The position numbers were made by a program, and so were the translations under genes. Positions 1 through 10,700 of a stretch of 64,000 nt of DNA are shown in pieces. The stretch lies in the NCBI GenBank assembly GCA_030710605.1, contig CP092872.1, positions 6,442,573 to 6,506,572 on the forward strand, in the 5' to 3' direction. Each line of letters starts with the position of its first letter. Position 1 is the stretch's first letter. The notes below the pieces were generated by a model. That model worked only from the letters and a program-made list of their open reading frames with translations. It ran no database searches and was not told where the DNA came from. This DNA is from Cordylochernes scorpioides. Taxonomy: Eukaryota; Arthropoda; Arachnida; Pseudoscorpiones; Chernetidae.

Positions 1-412
1 GACATAAAGGTAACCCAGATTCCTGGAGGGGGGCAAATGTTTAGAAATATATTTACAAAATACAGGTGAATTCCTTTTTGTCACGACTTCAACTATAGAG
101 AATATAAATGATATCCTTCGATATATTAATTGTTACAATATTTATAATTGGGTTTTCGGCGCGCGCGCGCGTGCGATATTTGAAAAAAATCCTTATTAAA
201 TTTAAATATTTTTAATATATTATATATTAATATTTTTATTATATCAAATATTTAATCTGTTTCATCCATAATTTAACCAATATGCTATCAATACATTTTT
301 GTTTCTAGTTATTACTTGTATATCTTGATTGTGTTTGAAATTTCAAATATATTCCATTAAACATAAATTATTTCCTTATTGAAGAAACTTTTAGGTTTAT
401 TATTTTTTCAGA
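1..412 (+). promoter_or_regulatory. Conserved 5' flank of repeat-protein gene copy 1
   Basis: This block is shared by every copy of the gene family. It begins with a motif (ggtaacccagattcctgg) that is the reverse complement of the tail of the neighbouring LINE fossil. It then has a TATAAAT at 103-109 and an alternating CG run at about 158-177 in otherwise AT-rich sequence. It ends with a T-rich tract and CAG at 409-411, one base before the ATG. The T-tract plus CAG looks like a 3' splice site, so a 5' exon probably lies upstream, but I could not identify a convincing donor. The promoter role of the TATA motif is inference. Confidence 0.4.
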
Positions 413-679
413 ATGTCAATCTCAATACAGACCTCGGCTGAAAACAATGTCACCCTTGAAGTAGAGCCCACTGTTGCTCTTGAGAATGTCACAGCAAAGT
501 GCCAGGATAAAGAAGGAATCACCCTGACCAACAAAGATTCCTTTACACACCCTGGCGAAATGAGTCCGATTGTAATCTTAAGAAAAAATCCACTTTCCGT
601 TTTATTCATCAAAGATCCGCGTAGTATTGCACGTTATTTCCCACAAGATGAACAGGAAGTTTATTCACGATTTCAATGA
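413..679 (+). CDS. Repeat-protein family, short form, copy 1 (88 aa)
   Basis: I do not recognise this protein. It starts MSISIQTSAENN and continues with a Glu/Val-rich leader containing KCQDKEG. It ends with one copy of the family repeat core, VILRKNPLSV...DPRSIARYFP, followed by an acidic DEQEV tail. There is no signal peptide and no membrane segment. The start is fixed by the shared splice-acceptor-like CAG one base upstream, and the ORF is GC-richer than its flanks. It differs from the other short copies by a Ser in place of the second Arg of DPRR. Poly(A) signals (aataaa) follow at about 787. A decayed mariner lies downstream in the antisense direction. It could be a 3'-terminal exon of a larger spliced gene. 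Confidence 0.6.
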   Translation: MSISIQTSAENNVTLEVEPTVALENVTAKCQDKEGITLTNKDSFTHPGEMSPIVILRKNPLSVLFIKDPRSIARYFPQDEQEVYSRFQ

Positions 680-960
680 TTCGTTGAACAAATAAGAACC
701 AAGATAAACAGATAATTCTTTGATGATATTCACTGAAAAGTGGTTCTCAATGATGTCTGCATATTCTATTTTGTAAATATATAAAAATAATAAATATATT
801 TTATTTTTTGTTTAAATAAACTTCTAGAATCTATACTTTTCATGCGATACCTTTAAACTTTGATAGCTTTTACGTTTATTTCTATCTTATATTTATAATT
901 TTCGAGATATTTTTAATTGTCACGGCAAAGTGTAGAAAAATTTGATATACATCTCATATA

Positions 961-1812
961 TCTCTCAACAATGCCTTATACATAGTTTTCGAAGGGGTTT
1001 CAGCCTGGAGACTTAAGGGGCCTCAGGATTCCAGTGACATAGGATGTTAAGTGTCAACCACGATTGTGTCTTTTTTTGCCTTGTGCGCTGAAACTGAGTC
1101 CTGTTGGAAAACATACTTCTTTCTTGCGGCCACCATGTCAATCTAAGGTTGTACAACGGTCTCAAGGACATTTATAAGGATGTCAGAGTTCATCCTAAGG
1201 CCCTTCTACAAGAATTCAGGAGGCATGATATCACCATCACTACTGTTAACACCAAGGACCATCACATAGGCAGGGAATTTGATGTACATCACGACAGGTA
1301 CCTCTAACTACGGATCCAGATATTATTCCTGGGACTTACCTTTTGGTCCATGTCAAATTTATTTACACTCGCCTGTTCAGTGATTCGCTAACCATGACGT
1401 ATGCACGAAGGAACGTGTGGCCATTGGACATGCTTCGGACCAGGAGGCTGTTGTTGGGTGCTGCGCTGCCTGGAGTATAGGAGTTCCATCTATTATTTCT
1501 TCCTGTGGTTAATCTGTATAAGACCGGTGGTCTTAATAAATCTTTGTGTGTGTTAAATTTATTTTAATCAGAGAAGAACCACAGTATTTCACAAGAGCAT
1601 GTTTCAGGTTGTTTTGGAGGACAGTAGTCTTTCATTTTCTGTTATTCTTTATATTCCCAGTCAGCAACTGACCTTTCCGAAAGGCATAGAGCTTGAGACC
1701 AAGATCCTAATAGAGTTATATAGTACCAACGTCCGTTCCTTTTGCTCTTGGCCCTCATGATCCATCATGGTTTCCATCAATCTTCTTCTTAACATTTTGA
1801 AAAATTCTTCGC
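961..1812 (-). pseudogene. Mariner (DD37D) transposase fossil, copy 1
   Basis: The minus strand matches the internal part of the intact transposase at 56776-57831, from roughly its DRW/KDPSE region to its C-terminal VERDVNKA region. It carries many stops and indels and has no terminal inverted repeats. A foreign segment of about 190 bp (about 1366-1552) interrupts it and is flanked by aaatttatt on both sides. The same interruption is in all four fossils that follow plus-strand gene copies, so the fossil was already broken when the gene unit was amplified. Confidence 0.75.
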
Positions 1813-2062
1813 CAGATAAAAGTATTCTATATTTAGATAGAATATTTAAATAGAAAAACTTATAGACAACTATTTTTGAAATATAAAAAGTGTTTTCTTA
1901 AATAGAAATAAATTATCAACCATTGTTATTAACAAACCTAACTTTGGTTTAATTAAAGTATCCAGGCTATTTTATTCTCTTTTCAATGTAAAAACACAAA
2001 TGGGATTGATTTCCTAAATTATTTTTTATTTTTATCAAGTGATTTTTGAATTTTATTATAAA
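1813..2062. other. AT-rich tail of gene unit
   Basis: This is low-complexity AT-rich sequence shared with the tails of the other plus-strand units (about 17.12-17.43, 34.55-34.83 and 38.10-38.39 kb). I see no gene in it. Confidence 0.5.
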
Positions 2063-2656
2063 CTAGCCGAATGACCCGGGCAACGCCCAGGTTTTACCCG
2101 ATTAAATGTTTTTATTCAAATACTATTCGTTACAATTATAAATTGGCGCCGTGGATGTCACTCTTGTGAAACGTCCCGCTCCAAACTTTGTGTTTCACCT
2201 GTGGTCTCAGCTTTTTGGAATTTTTCCCGATATAATTTTGTATCTGATAATCAAACATGATATAGCAATATTGTCATCATCATTTGCTGAATAAAAAACA
2301 ACTATTTTTGCCCAAAACCTGTCAATTTTATTTTTTATTGGCTAAAAATCCGATAAATATCTTTTCCAGATTTTTCTCTATGTCCTTTCAAAACACGTTT
2401 TGCATGTACATTAGGTCAGCTGATATTACCTCCCATCTTCACCGCTAGAGGCGCTGCTTGCGAGCGAAAAGGCAAATTTGCAAATAACTCGAAGAATATT
2501 CGGGATAGAGACCTGAATTTTTCACTATAAGTTTTTCCAGATTCTACTCTATATACTGTTTAAATTTCAGTCAGATTAGTTACGTATTGTGGACGTGTAT
2601 AGCCGACATTGATACACACATACATACATACATACATACACTGACTTTTATATATA
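2063..2656 (-). mobile_element. Helitron-like non-autonomous element
   Basis: Read on the minus strand it ends in a GC hairpin (gggcgttgccc), then gtcattcgg, then CTAG followed by T. This is the 3' terminus architecture of Helitrons. The other end is a catacataca run and a tatatata tract. It is non-coding. A second related element abuts it. The 5' TC expected of a Helitron is not visible, so this end may be truncated. Confidence 0.5.
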
Positions 2657-3562
2657 CTAGCCGAATGACCCGGGCAACGCCCGTGTTTTACCCGACTGTA
2701 GATGTTACAACGGTGATCCTTAGGTCGCTGGTTCAAATCCGGCTCGAGGGAGCCGGCGAGCACGTGATCTCCCTGTGCGCGCGCATCCGTGACAGAGGCG
2801 GCCGGCCGATGAGGAATTGAGGAAAGACGGTCGTGACTATATATGTTGATATATATAGTATAATTAAAAATAATTTATATGAAAAGTAGTTGTAAATTAA
2901 AGATGATTAAAGCAAATTATTAAATATTATTATTAGGGTAAAAAAAAAGTTTTTATTCTTTAAGTAACAATAAGGGCTATAACAAGTTCACGCTTATTAC
3001 TTCGGTCGTTACACGTCATTGAAGCAGAACATAGAAAGAAATGCAAAACATAGAAGTTTTTCTGTTAGAATTTTGATCCTGCGTACATAAAGATGAACTG
3101 GTTTCACCCGTGGTCTCTGCTTTTTGGATTTTTTTCCGATATAATTTTGTATCTGATAATCAAACATGATACAGCAATATTGTCATCATCATTTTCTGAC
3201 TAAAAAAAACAACTATTTTTGCCCAGAGCCTGTCAATTTTATTTTTTATTTAATAAAAATCAGATAAATATATTTTCCAGATTTTTCTCTATGTCCTGTC
3301 AAAACACGTTTTACATATACATTAAGTCAGCTGATATCAACTACCTCCCATCTTCACCGCTAGAGGCGCTGCTTGCGAGCGAAAAGGCAAATTTGCAACG
3401 CAATTTGCAAATAACTCGAAGAATGTTCGGGATAGAGACCTGAAATTTTCACTAAGTTTTTCCAGATTCTACTCTATATACTGTTAAAATTTCAGCCAGA
3501 TTAGTTACGTATTGTGGACGTGTATAGCCGACATAGATACCCACATACATACATACACTGAC
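2657..3562 (-). mobile_element. Second Helitron-like element, interrupted by LINE
   Basis: It has the same CTAG/hairpin 3' end as its neighbour (CTAG at 2657-2660) and the same catacataca far end, where the LINE at 3563-8757 is inserted. A tRNA-like B-box (ctggttcaaatccggc) lies near 2730. The internal part differs from the first element. The downstream half, with its gaggcgctgcttgcgagcg segment, is shared with the elements at 12.9-13.47 and 39.0-40.2 kb. There is no supported coding region. Confidence 0.45.
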
Positions 3563-3766
3563 CGTGCGGCCACGCGTCGCACGAGCTCCGTGTATTTCGC
3601 CATTTTCGCTTCCTAAAGTTAAGTTTATTTAACCTAATATATATCATCTTGTTCGCCTAAGTTCGGGCATCATTTCAATTCATATTTAATAAATTTTCAT
3701 CAAGTTTCAAATTTTCTATTTTTCATAAATTAGGAAAGCTACAAGTTGTAGCTTTGCATCATCGTC

Positions 3767-5213
3767 ATGTCAACGGCCAAGCCGGTCGTTGCTTCATCTG
3801 ATTCGCCATCCACCTCATCAAGTAATCACATCCCATCAAGCTCATCTCCTAATGAAACGGTGAAAATTCATCCTTCACAATCATCTTCAAAAAATCCAAA
3901 TTTACAAAATTTGCATACCCCAAAACGTCATTTCTCTATTGAAGAAAGAAAGAAGCACGTTGAATTGAGAAAAACGACTTATGAAAAGAGAAGCGGAAAT
4001 ATTCATTCCGCTATACAATTTCAAAGCCTACCAAATTCCACCGCTGAAGAACACCTGGCTGGAATTGCAGCGGTTGTCGGATATGAAAATATTCACTCAG
4101 TGGGAAAAATCAATGGCCAGGCGATCGTCTCAGTGGCCAACGGAGAACTCGCCCAAATCCTAATCAATTATAGGTTTGAGGTGCAAAAAACGAAAATTTT
4201 TCCTACGCCGCTTTTCAACGTGCCTAAAAAATATATTTTATCAGGTGTCCTGGCGTTTATCCAGGATGCAGACATCGCCAAGGCCCTTGAGCCATATGGG
4301 CAGACCATCTCCATCCGCCCCCTGCCCTTCCCCACGGATAACCCCTTACTAAAACACCTGTCATCCCTGAGGAGAGAGGTCGTATTTAAGAAAAAAGATT
4401 CGACTGACATGCCAGCATTGATCATTATAAATTATATGAACAGATCATTCCGCATCTATGTCGGTGAGGATGTGATCTGCGCAGATTGCAGGCGCCACGG
4501 CCACAAAAAAGATAAATGTCCCTTCAACAAAAATATCAGGGATACTGTAACTCAACTTGTCACCGTCGACATGTTAGAAGGAACTCTAACTACAGTCCCG
4601 ACACCACCTGAAGGTGATGAACATACCCCCAGAGACAAAGTCCACGAGAAGAAAAAGAATCTTAGCAGAATTAATTGACGTCCCAACACCCCCTTATGCT
4701 TTAAACGACCTCGGAAAGAGAACAAAGTCCAACCTTCCTACTGAGGTTCTATCCAAGAATGTAGAACCAATGCAAGAAGGAGAACCTAAAGAAGCGCAGG
4801 AACCTACGAGTGAAGACATCCTGCAGGTTTTGCCTAGCGAGGATGATTTTCCCAGGCGAGGGCAGGACGAACTATCAGAGGATAACGAATCTGTAGCGCT
4901 CTCAGAACTTTCTGTGGCATCCTCACAACTCGAGCGCGAATCTGAATTTTGTGAACCGGAGTTAAACCCTAGAATGGTGAAGATCCTCAAGGCTCTTTGT
5001 TGTAAATCTGGTCGCACGAGAAAAACCAAGATTCTTGAACAGATGGACAAGCACCCCAACTTAAAGCAAGACCTCACAACTTTCCGCGAAGAAATTCGCC
5101 AACGAAAGAATGCCCGGCACAAAGTGAAGCCAGATGAAAAGAAAGTCTATGAAAAATACTATAGTAGAATCAGGGATCTCTTGAAAACAATGGAGGAAGA
5201 AAACCTTACTTAA
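3767..5213 (+). pseudogene. LINE ORF1 (nucleic-acid-binding protein), frameshifted
   Basis: ORF1 proteins bind LINE RNA in the retrotransposition particle. The first frame (3767-4678) has a Ser/Pro-rich N-terminus, a folded middle region and one CX2CX4HX4C zinc knuckle (CADCRRHGHKKDKC). Compared with copy 2, an 8-bp deletion near 4611 shifts the frame. The C-terminal part (basic, ending near 5213) therefore continues in another frame. Copy 2 (40384-41838) is open throughout at 484 aa, so this copy is the damaged one. Confidence 0.8.
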
Positions 5214-5407
5214 TCTACTTTCTCTTTTTTTTATCACGATTCCTTTTACACTCTTTTTTTTACCTTCTTTATCTTACCTTCTCGTTTTTATTTATTTGTA
5301 TATATTTACCTTTTACACTAACACGATTTATTTTATTTTACCTTCCTTTATATACTTTCCTCTACCAGTTTAAATTCTTCCTTACTTTATTTATTTTTTA
5401 TTTTTGG

Positions 5408-8400
5408 ATGTTGGACTGTTCTCAGCCATCCTTCGACGTTTCTGAACACGAATTTTTAGAAATAGTCACGCTCAACGCCCGCGGTATATCTGGAAGAGAA
5501 AGAGAAGATTACTTCTGCAAATGGACGAAGAAGCTTAAAGCAGACATTTACGCTATACAATAAACAAACAAAGACCTATTATTATCGAGAAAAGAATTTG
5601 AAAACTACGACATATATGCAAATAAAAAAAGCAATTGCGGAAGCGGACAATTTATTATTCTAAATCGCACAATTCCTAACGAAAACTTCAAAGTTATCAA
5701 AAGCGGAAAGATCTGTGCGATCGAATGCACCTTGAAAAGAAAACTCGCTTTACTAATAAATGTACATGTTACGCACAATCCGGATGAAGCTTTTAACGAC
5801 TTTACCTTGATTGAACGATATATTGAAAATTTCCCGAACGACACGTCCAAAATTATACTTGGAGACTTTAACATACGAGATAAGCCTGGAAGAACGGACT
5901 CACAGAGAAAGAGAAAAATGCTAAATGATTTTAAAAGAAAATATAACCTAATCGACGCATTTAGTTATCTTAATCCGGGAATTCACGGGGTCACGCACTT
6001 CGCGACTGTGAACTGCACACCTTTTGAAACACGCATCGACTATATCTTAACTACGCCCGATTTAATAAGAAACTTGGAAGAATGCAAAACATTATCTTAC
6101 TCGCTATCTGACCACAACGCTATCATCGCCCGTTTAAGCACCGAGAGAATGAAGTTAGTGCGAAAAATTGACAGACGAATATTTACCTCCCGCCTCTTCG
6201 ATGACATATATGCTTTTGAACTTGAAAACTTTTATTCGAACTATATGAATTTAAACGCAATTGCTAAATGGAGATGTATAAAAAGACTTATTTTGGAAGT
6301 TGCTAATGCTTGTCTGAGGTATACGGTCCCAAGGCCAATGGGTCACAAGCCCGCTATTACTTCGCTTTTTAACGAGAACGACATACTGCTGACCGATAAT
6401 CGAAATATTGTAAATTATATTTTTAAACACTACCGCGATCAATCCAGAGCCGACGAATCTATCAATCTAAACGACATCGTAACGTATACAAATACTATCC
6501 CGCGCCTCGACATCGACTTCAACTTCGATGAACAACACTTTATAACGAGAGGCGACATAATTAATGCAATTAAGCAACTTCCCAATAAAAAGATGGCTGG
6601 AGAAGACAAGATTCCCGCGGAATTTTATAAAAAATACCCGAACGACGCCGCAGATCTACTTCTCGCGATATTTACTAATGCTCAAGAGGAAGATGAACTA
6701 CCTGAACATATGAGAGTGGGGAGGCTGATTCTCCTACCAAAGAAGCCGAGCCCAAAGACGTTGGGTGAATGGAGACCTATCACGATGATGAACACAGATT
6801 ATAAAATCTTGTCGAAATTATTACTCGCAAAACTTAAACCCTACTCCCCGCAAATTGTTCCTATTGAACAAAAATATGCAATTATAAATAGATCAATATT
6901 CGACATACTCCCTGATATCGAATACAGCGTCTACGCGGCAAACCTCCTCAACACGCCCCTCGCGATCGTCGTCCTCGACCTACAGAGGGCGTTTGACTCG
7001 CTCAACAGAAACTTCCTAATTGCGACTCTTGAGAGAATCGGTATACCAAAAATCTTTATCAAATGGATCAAGATAATCTTGAACAACAGTGCAATTAAGA
7101 TTGACGTAAATGAAGAAACCTCTCCACCATACAAGTGACAAGGGGAGTTCGTCAGGGCTGCGGGCTGTCGGCGGTACTGTTCTCGATCTCCACGACGACT
7201 TTAATCTTTCACTTACGAGACAAACTGAGCTCCATGACCACGACACACATTTACGCCGACGACCTGGTGTTCTTAATTAGAGACGAAAGCGAATATACTC
7301 CTGTCTCCAAGATTTTAAGCGGGTCTCCGGCATAAATATAAACTTTGGGAAAAGCAAAGGGCTGTGGTGTGGCAGCTGGGGCAACAGAACCGACACTCCG
7401 AGGGAAATTAAGATGAGGAGAGACCAAATCAAAGTGCTTGGCATCTTAGTTGAAAACTCAAAAACGCCCTTCAAAACGGAGAAAGAAAACCTGCGCGAAG
7501 AATTTCAACAAGCGGTGCGTGTTGTTAAATCCCATATTTCGTCGCTCTCGCTTATACAGAAGACGCGATATATTAACGAAAGATTGATACCGAAATTTAC
7601 ATATAAAATAAACGCGACTCTACCTGAAGACGTAATCCTCAACGATATACAGAAAGATATTGATGTCGCCCTATACCTAAATACAACCTGGACAAATTCC
7701 TCAATAAATTGTTTACCTATCGAGAACGGCGGCCTCGCTTTGCTCCACCTCGCCACGCAACGCGATTTATTCACGTTAAAACGTATACAAAAGCAAATTA
7801 ATGGACATCAGAACGAAAACGAATTTCTATTTGAGAACAAAAATGCGACCAACTACTTCAATCTTTTTAATTACGATCTACACGGATTTCTCTCACCGCG
7901 AAGAAAACAAATTTTAGCAAGCTGGCGTAACATCGTTTATAAATTTAATATTGACTTCAAGCAGCTTTCGCGAAAAGATTATTTACACCTCGTTATACCG
8001 AAATGCCGCCTCTTACACGGCCTTTATCTACAGAACTCTGCCGTCTTCAGCACAAGAAACTTGAAACGCCAGAAAGATTTTATAGATACGAACGACGAAA
8101 TGCGCGAGGCAAATGATCTATTTTCCCATGCCACGCGAAATACCCGAAACGATCTACAACGAATTGCCGAGTTTTACAACCAGACGAAAAACACGACTTT
8201 TAAACTTCAAGACCATTCTTCCTGCGTGCATCTTCCCATCGTTTACGAATCACGCCTTTTCTCACGTATAAAGAGTAACGCACTACGAAATATAATTTTA
8301 TCGACCAATTTTAACTTTAAACGCGCTGAAGAAAGAGCTGCAAAGTGGAATTTCAACACTGCGCCATCCTGGCATAAAAAACGTAACATCTACGACGATA

Positions 8401-8711
8401 TCGCCTGGAGACTGAAATTAAGAGCCCTGCCACACCCGTCCAGGAATGGAAGGCCCACCTGCACTGCGTGCGGAGGATCTCCAGACATACTACATCGATA
8501 CCTAGAGTGTGAATTTACGAAAAAGAAAATAAAAGAAGCAACTGAAGAATGTCGGATTGTCGACCGCTTATATATCTTCAGCCCAGCCAACTTCATCCTA
8601 GACCGCGGAAATCCAGAATTACGTCGAATTTTAAATAAGAAGAAATACGAAATTTACAAATATTTAATAGAGATAGATTTTAATTGTACCCCCTCCCCTA
8701 CTAACAATTGA
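5408..8711 (+). pseudogene. LINE ORF2 (endonuclease-reverse transcriptase), broken
   Basis: The domains in order are: an apurinic-type endonuclease (NARG, a QET-region Glu replaced by a stop, GDFNIRD, SDHNAI), a reverse transcriptase (LLPKK...GEWRPI, DLQRAFDSLNR, RGVRQGCGLS, YADDLVFL) and a C-terminal CCHC motif (CTACGG...HRYLEC). The LLPKK/WRPI/YKILSK signature places it near L1/Tx1 and away from Jockey. Lesions relative to copy 2 are a nonsense TAA at 5561-5563, a 1-bp loss near 7129 creating a stop, and a 10-bp deletion near 7290. It cannot encode a working enzyme. Confidence 0.85.
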
Positions 8712-8777
8712 AATGTAACGACGTTTTATATGACTGAATAAAAATTGCTTTTTTGTTCTGACTTATATATATAGGGA

Positions 8778-9654
8778 CTAGAATAATGACCCGGTTTCGC
8801 CCGAGAAATCCCCCGAGTGAAGTATCCTTCATACTGAAAGTATATCAATAATAAATAGTAGAAGTGCCATAGAATAGCAATACAGAAGTAACACATAAAC
8901 CACAGGCAAAAAGTGTGTGATGGCAAAAATTGTATTATATTAGTGTTTAGGTATTTGATTTAATTATTTTTGCAATTCATTTAGTTGTTTCAAAATCAAT
9001 ATAGTTTAAATAGACGGCAGCTTTTTCACCCAACCCCTGAGGCACCCGCCCCAGCGTATTAACCCTTGAAATTGCCTGAGTTGAATGAGTGACCGCGATG
9101 GATCTTGACTGCGATGCCCATCTTCTCAGTAAGAATAAGAAAAAATATGCTTATAAAAAAATAACGATTTGATTTCCGATAAAAAAAAAAAAACATATTT
9201 AAAGTTCAATTCATTTTGTAAATATATTCTAAACTTTCTACAAAATCTGTATCTCTAGTGTTTTCATGCATTGAATAATGTAAATAACTTATGTAAATAA
9301 ACTTTTCTCCTTGTTTGGTGCAAGTATCCCTTGCGGGATATAGCGCTTTGGAAATAAAATAATTGATGAAAAGAGAAACGACCCTTTATATCCAATGGGT
9401 TTTTAAACACATGTTGCCTTAACAATTAAAAATATTTTTCAATAATAAATATAAGGCAAAAATAAACCAAAAACCTATCAGAGAGTTTAAAGGGATCACA
9501 TGAAAAGTTTGTATTCTAGGAATTTATTAAAACAAACAAAATATTTACTATTTATATATATTTACAAAATAAAATATGCAGACATCATTTAGAGCCGTTT
9601 TTCAGTCGATATCATCAAAGGATAATCTGTTTAACGAATTAGTTGTTCAACGAA
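8778..9654 (-). other. 3' flank of long-form gene copy, with Helitron-like end
   Basis: This block is almost identical to 57975-58850. On the minus strand it ends with a hairpin (ctcgggcgaaaccggg) and CTAG-T at 8778-8781, like a Helitron 3' terminus. An AATAAA for the minus-strand gene reads from about 9528, roughly 130 bp past its stop. Unit B (25.56 kb onward) has the gene-proximal part but not the Helitron-like end. I see no gene of its own. Confidence 0.45.
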
Positions 9655-10281
9655 TCAATGGACTCGAGAAGAAACTTCCTGTTCATCTTGTGGGAAATAA
9701 CGTGCATTCCTACGCGAATCTCTTGTAAAAACGGAAGGTGGATTTTTTCTTAAGATTACATCCGTCTTCATTTTGCTCAGGTGTAGAGAGGTGTCTTTGG
9801 CAACCTCATTGGCTTCACTGAGCTTCCCTTGAGACTGTTCACGGGGTGGTAAAAGACGGGCATGTCTGCGTGGATCGTTGGGCAAGATGGAAGGACGATG
9901 CTTTCTTAAGATTGCAGCCAGCTTCTCATTGCTTAGGTGTAATTGGGAGTCTTTGCTTTTCTGGATAATTCCTTCGTTATTCTGGCATTTTGCTTCGACA
10001 TCCTTAATTGTGTCACTGCATTGCACTTGAGGCGCAACTTCCTCTTCATCTAGTGTGATAAAACGTGCAATTCTACGTGGATCTCTGGGAAAAACAGAAG
10101 ATGGATTATTTCTTAAGATTACATCCTGGTCTTTGTTGCTCAGGTGTAAAGTGGTGTCTACGTTGGTCAGGGGGTTTGATTCTTTATCCTGGCACTTTGC
10201 TGTGACATTCTCAAGAGCAACAGTGGGCTCTACCTCAAGGGTGACATTGTTCTCAGCCGAAGTCTGTATTGAGATTGACAT
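9655..10281 (-). CDS. Repeat-protein family, long form, copy 2 (208 aa)
   Basis: The function is not recognised. The shared N-terminus is followed by three repeats of about 65 aa. Their cores are VILRNNPSSVFPRDPRRIARF, AILRKHRPSILPNDPRR and VILRKNPPSVFTRDSRR (residues about 53, 122 and 175 onward). Linkers are rich in KCQ, LHLS and acidic residues, which suggests a largely extended or modular protein without membrane or secretion signals. The start follows a T-tract/CAG acceptor on the minus strand (CAG 10283-10285). It is about 99% identical to 58853-59479, with three replacement and three silent differences by my count. It is transcribed away from the LINE fossil at 10.7 kb. Confidence 0.65.
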   Translation of the reverse strand: MSISIQTSAENNVTLEVEPTVALENVTAKCQDKESNPLTNVDTTLHLSNKDQDVILRNNPSSVFPRDPRRIARFITLDEEEVAPQVQCSDTIKDVEAKCQNNEGIIQKSKDSQLHLSNEKLAAILRKHRPSILPNDPRRHARLLPPREQSQGKLSEANEVAKDTSLHLSKMKTDVILRKNPPSVFTRDSRRNARYFPQDEQEVSSRVH

Positions 10282-10700
10282 TCTGAAAAAATTATAAATC
10301 TAAAAGTTTCTTCAAAAAGTAAATAATTTATGTCTAGTGTTTAATGGAATATATTTGAAATTTTGAAACACAATCAAGAACTACAAGTATTCACTTGAAG
10401 CAAAAATGTATTGTTAGCAAATTGGTTAAAACTATGAATGATAACACTTTGAAAATATTTATAAAATAAAAATATTAATATATAATATATTTGAAATATT
10501 TAAATTTATATATAATAAAGAATTTTTTTATGTCGCACGCGCGCGCCGAAAACCCAATTATAAATATTGTAACATTTAATATATCGAAGGATATAATTTA
10601 TATTCTCTATATTTGAAGTCGTGACAAAGAGGAATTCACCTGAATTTGGTAAATGTATGTTTAAACATTTGCCCCCCCTTCAGGAATCTGGGTTACCTTT
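10282..10700 (-). promoter_or_regulatory. Conserved 5' flank of long-form gene copy 2
   Basis: This is the minus-strand version of the family upstream block. It has an acceptor-like tttttcag next to the ATG, the alternating CG run (about 10536-10550), a TATAAAT-type motif in the tatattctctat complement near 10600, and the ccaggaatctgggttacc motif at its far end. The divergent LINE fossil starts immediately beyond it. Confidence 0.4.

Larger units (their letters stand above)
3563..8757 (+). mobile_element. Tx1/L1-like LINE, full length, copy 1
   Basis: This is a 5.2 kb non-LTR retrotransposon flanked by a 5-bp direct repeat ctgac (3558-3562 and 8758-8762). It has a 5' UTR, ORF1, a pyrimidine-rich spacer and ORF2, and ends with an aataaa signal and a T-rich tail without poly(A). 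It is broken in both ORFs. Copy 2 at 40183-45391 has the same insertion point, the same direct repeat and the same Helitron-like neighbours. The pair therefore arose by segmental duplication and not by two insertions. Confidence 0.85.

Noticed and set aside
2683-2766. Functional tRNA at the ctggttcaaatccggc B-box
   Set aside because: No cloverleaf could be folded. It is only a B-box-like stretch in a Helitron-like element.
2587-2820. 77-codon frame near 2.6 kb and reverse-strand partner
   Set aside because: It is made of catacataca repeat (HTYIHTYIH) and Helitron-like sequence. It is not protein-like.
10055-10297. 80-codon antisense frame recurring at 59253-59495 and, in altered form, at other copies
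   Set aside because: It is the complement of the conserved gene copies and recurs only because they do. It has no independent signals.
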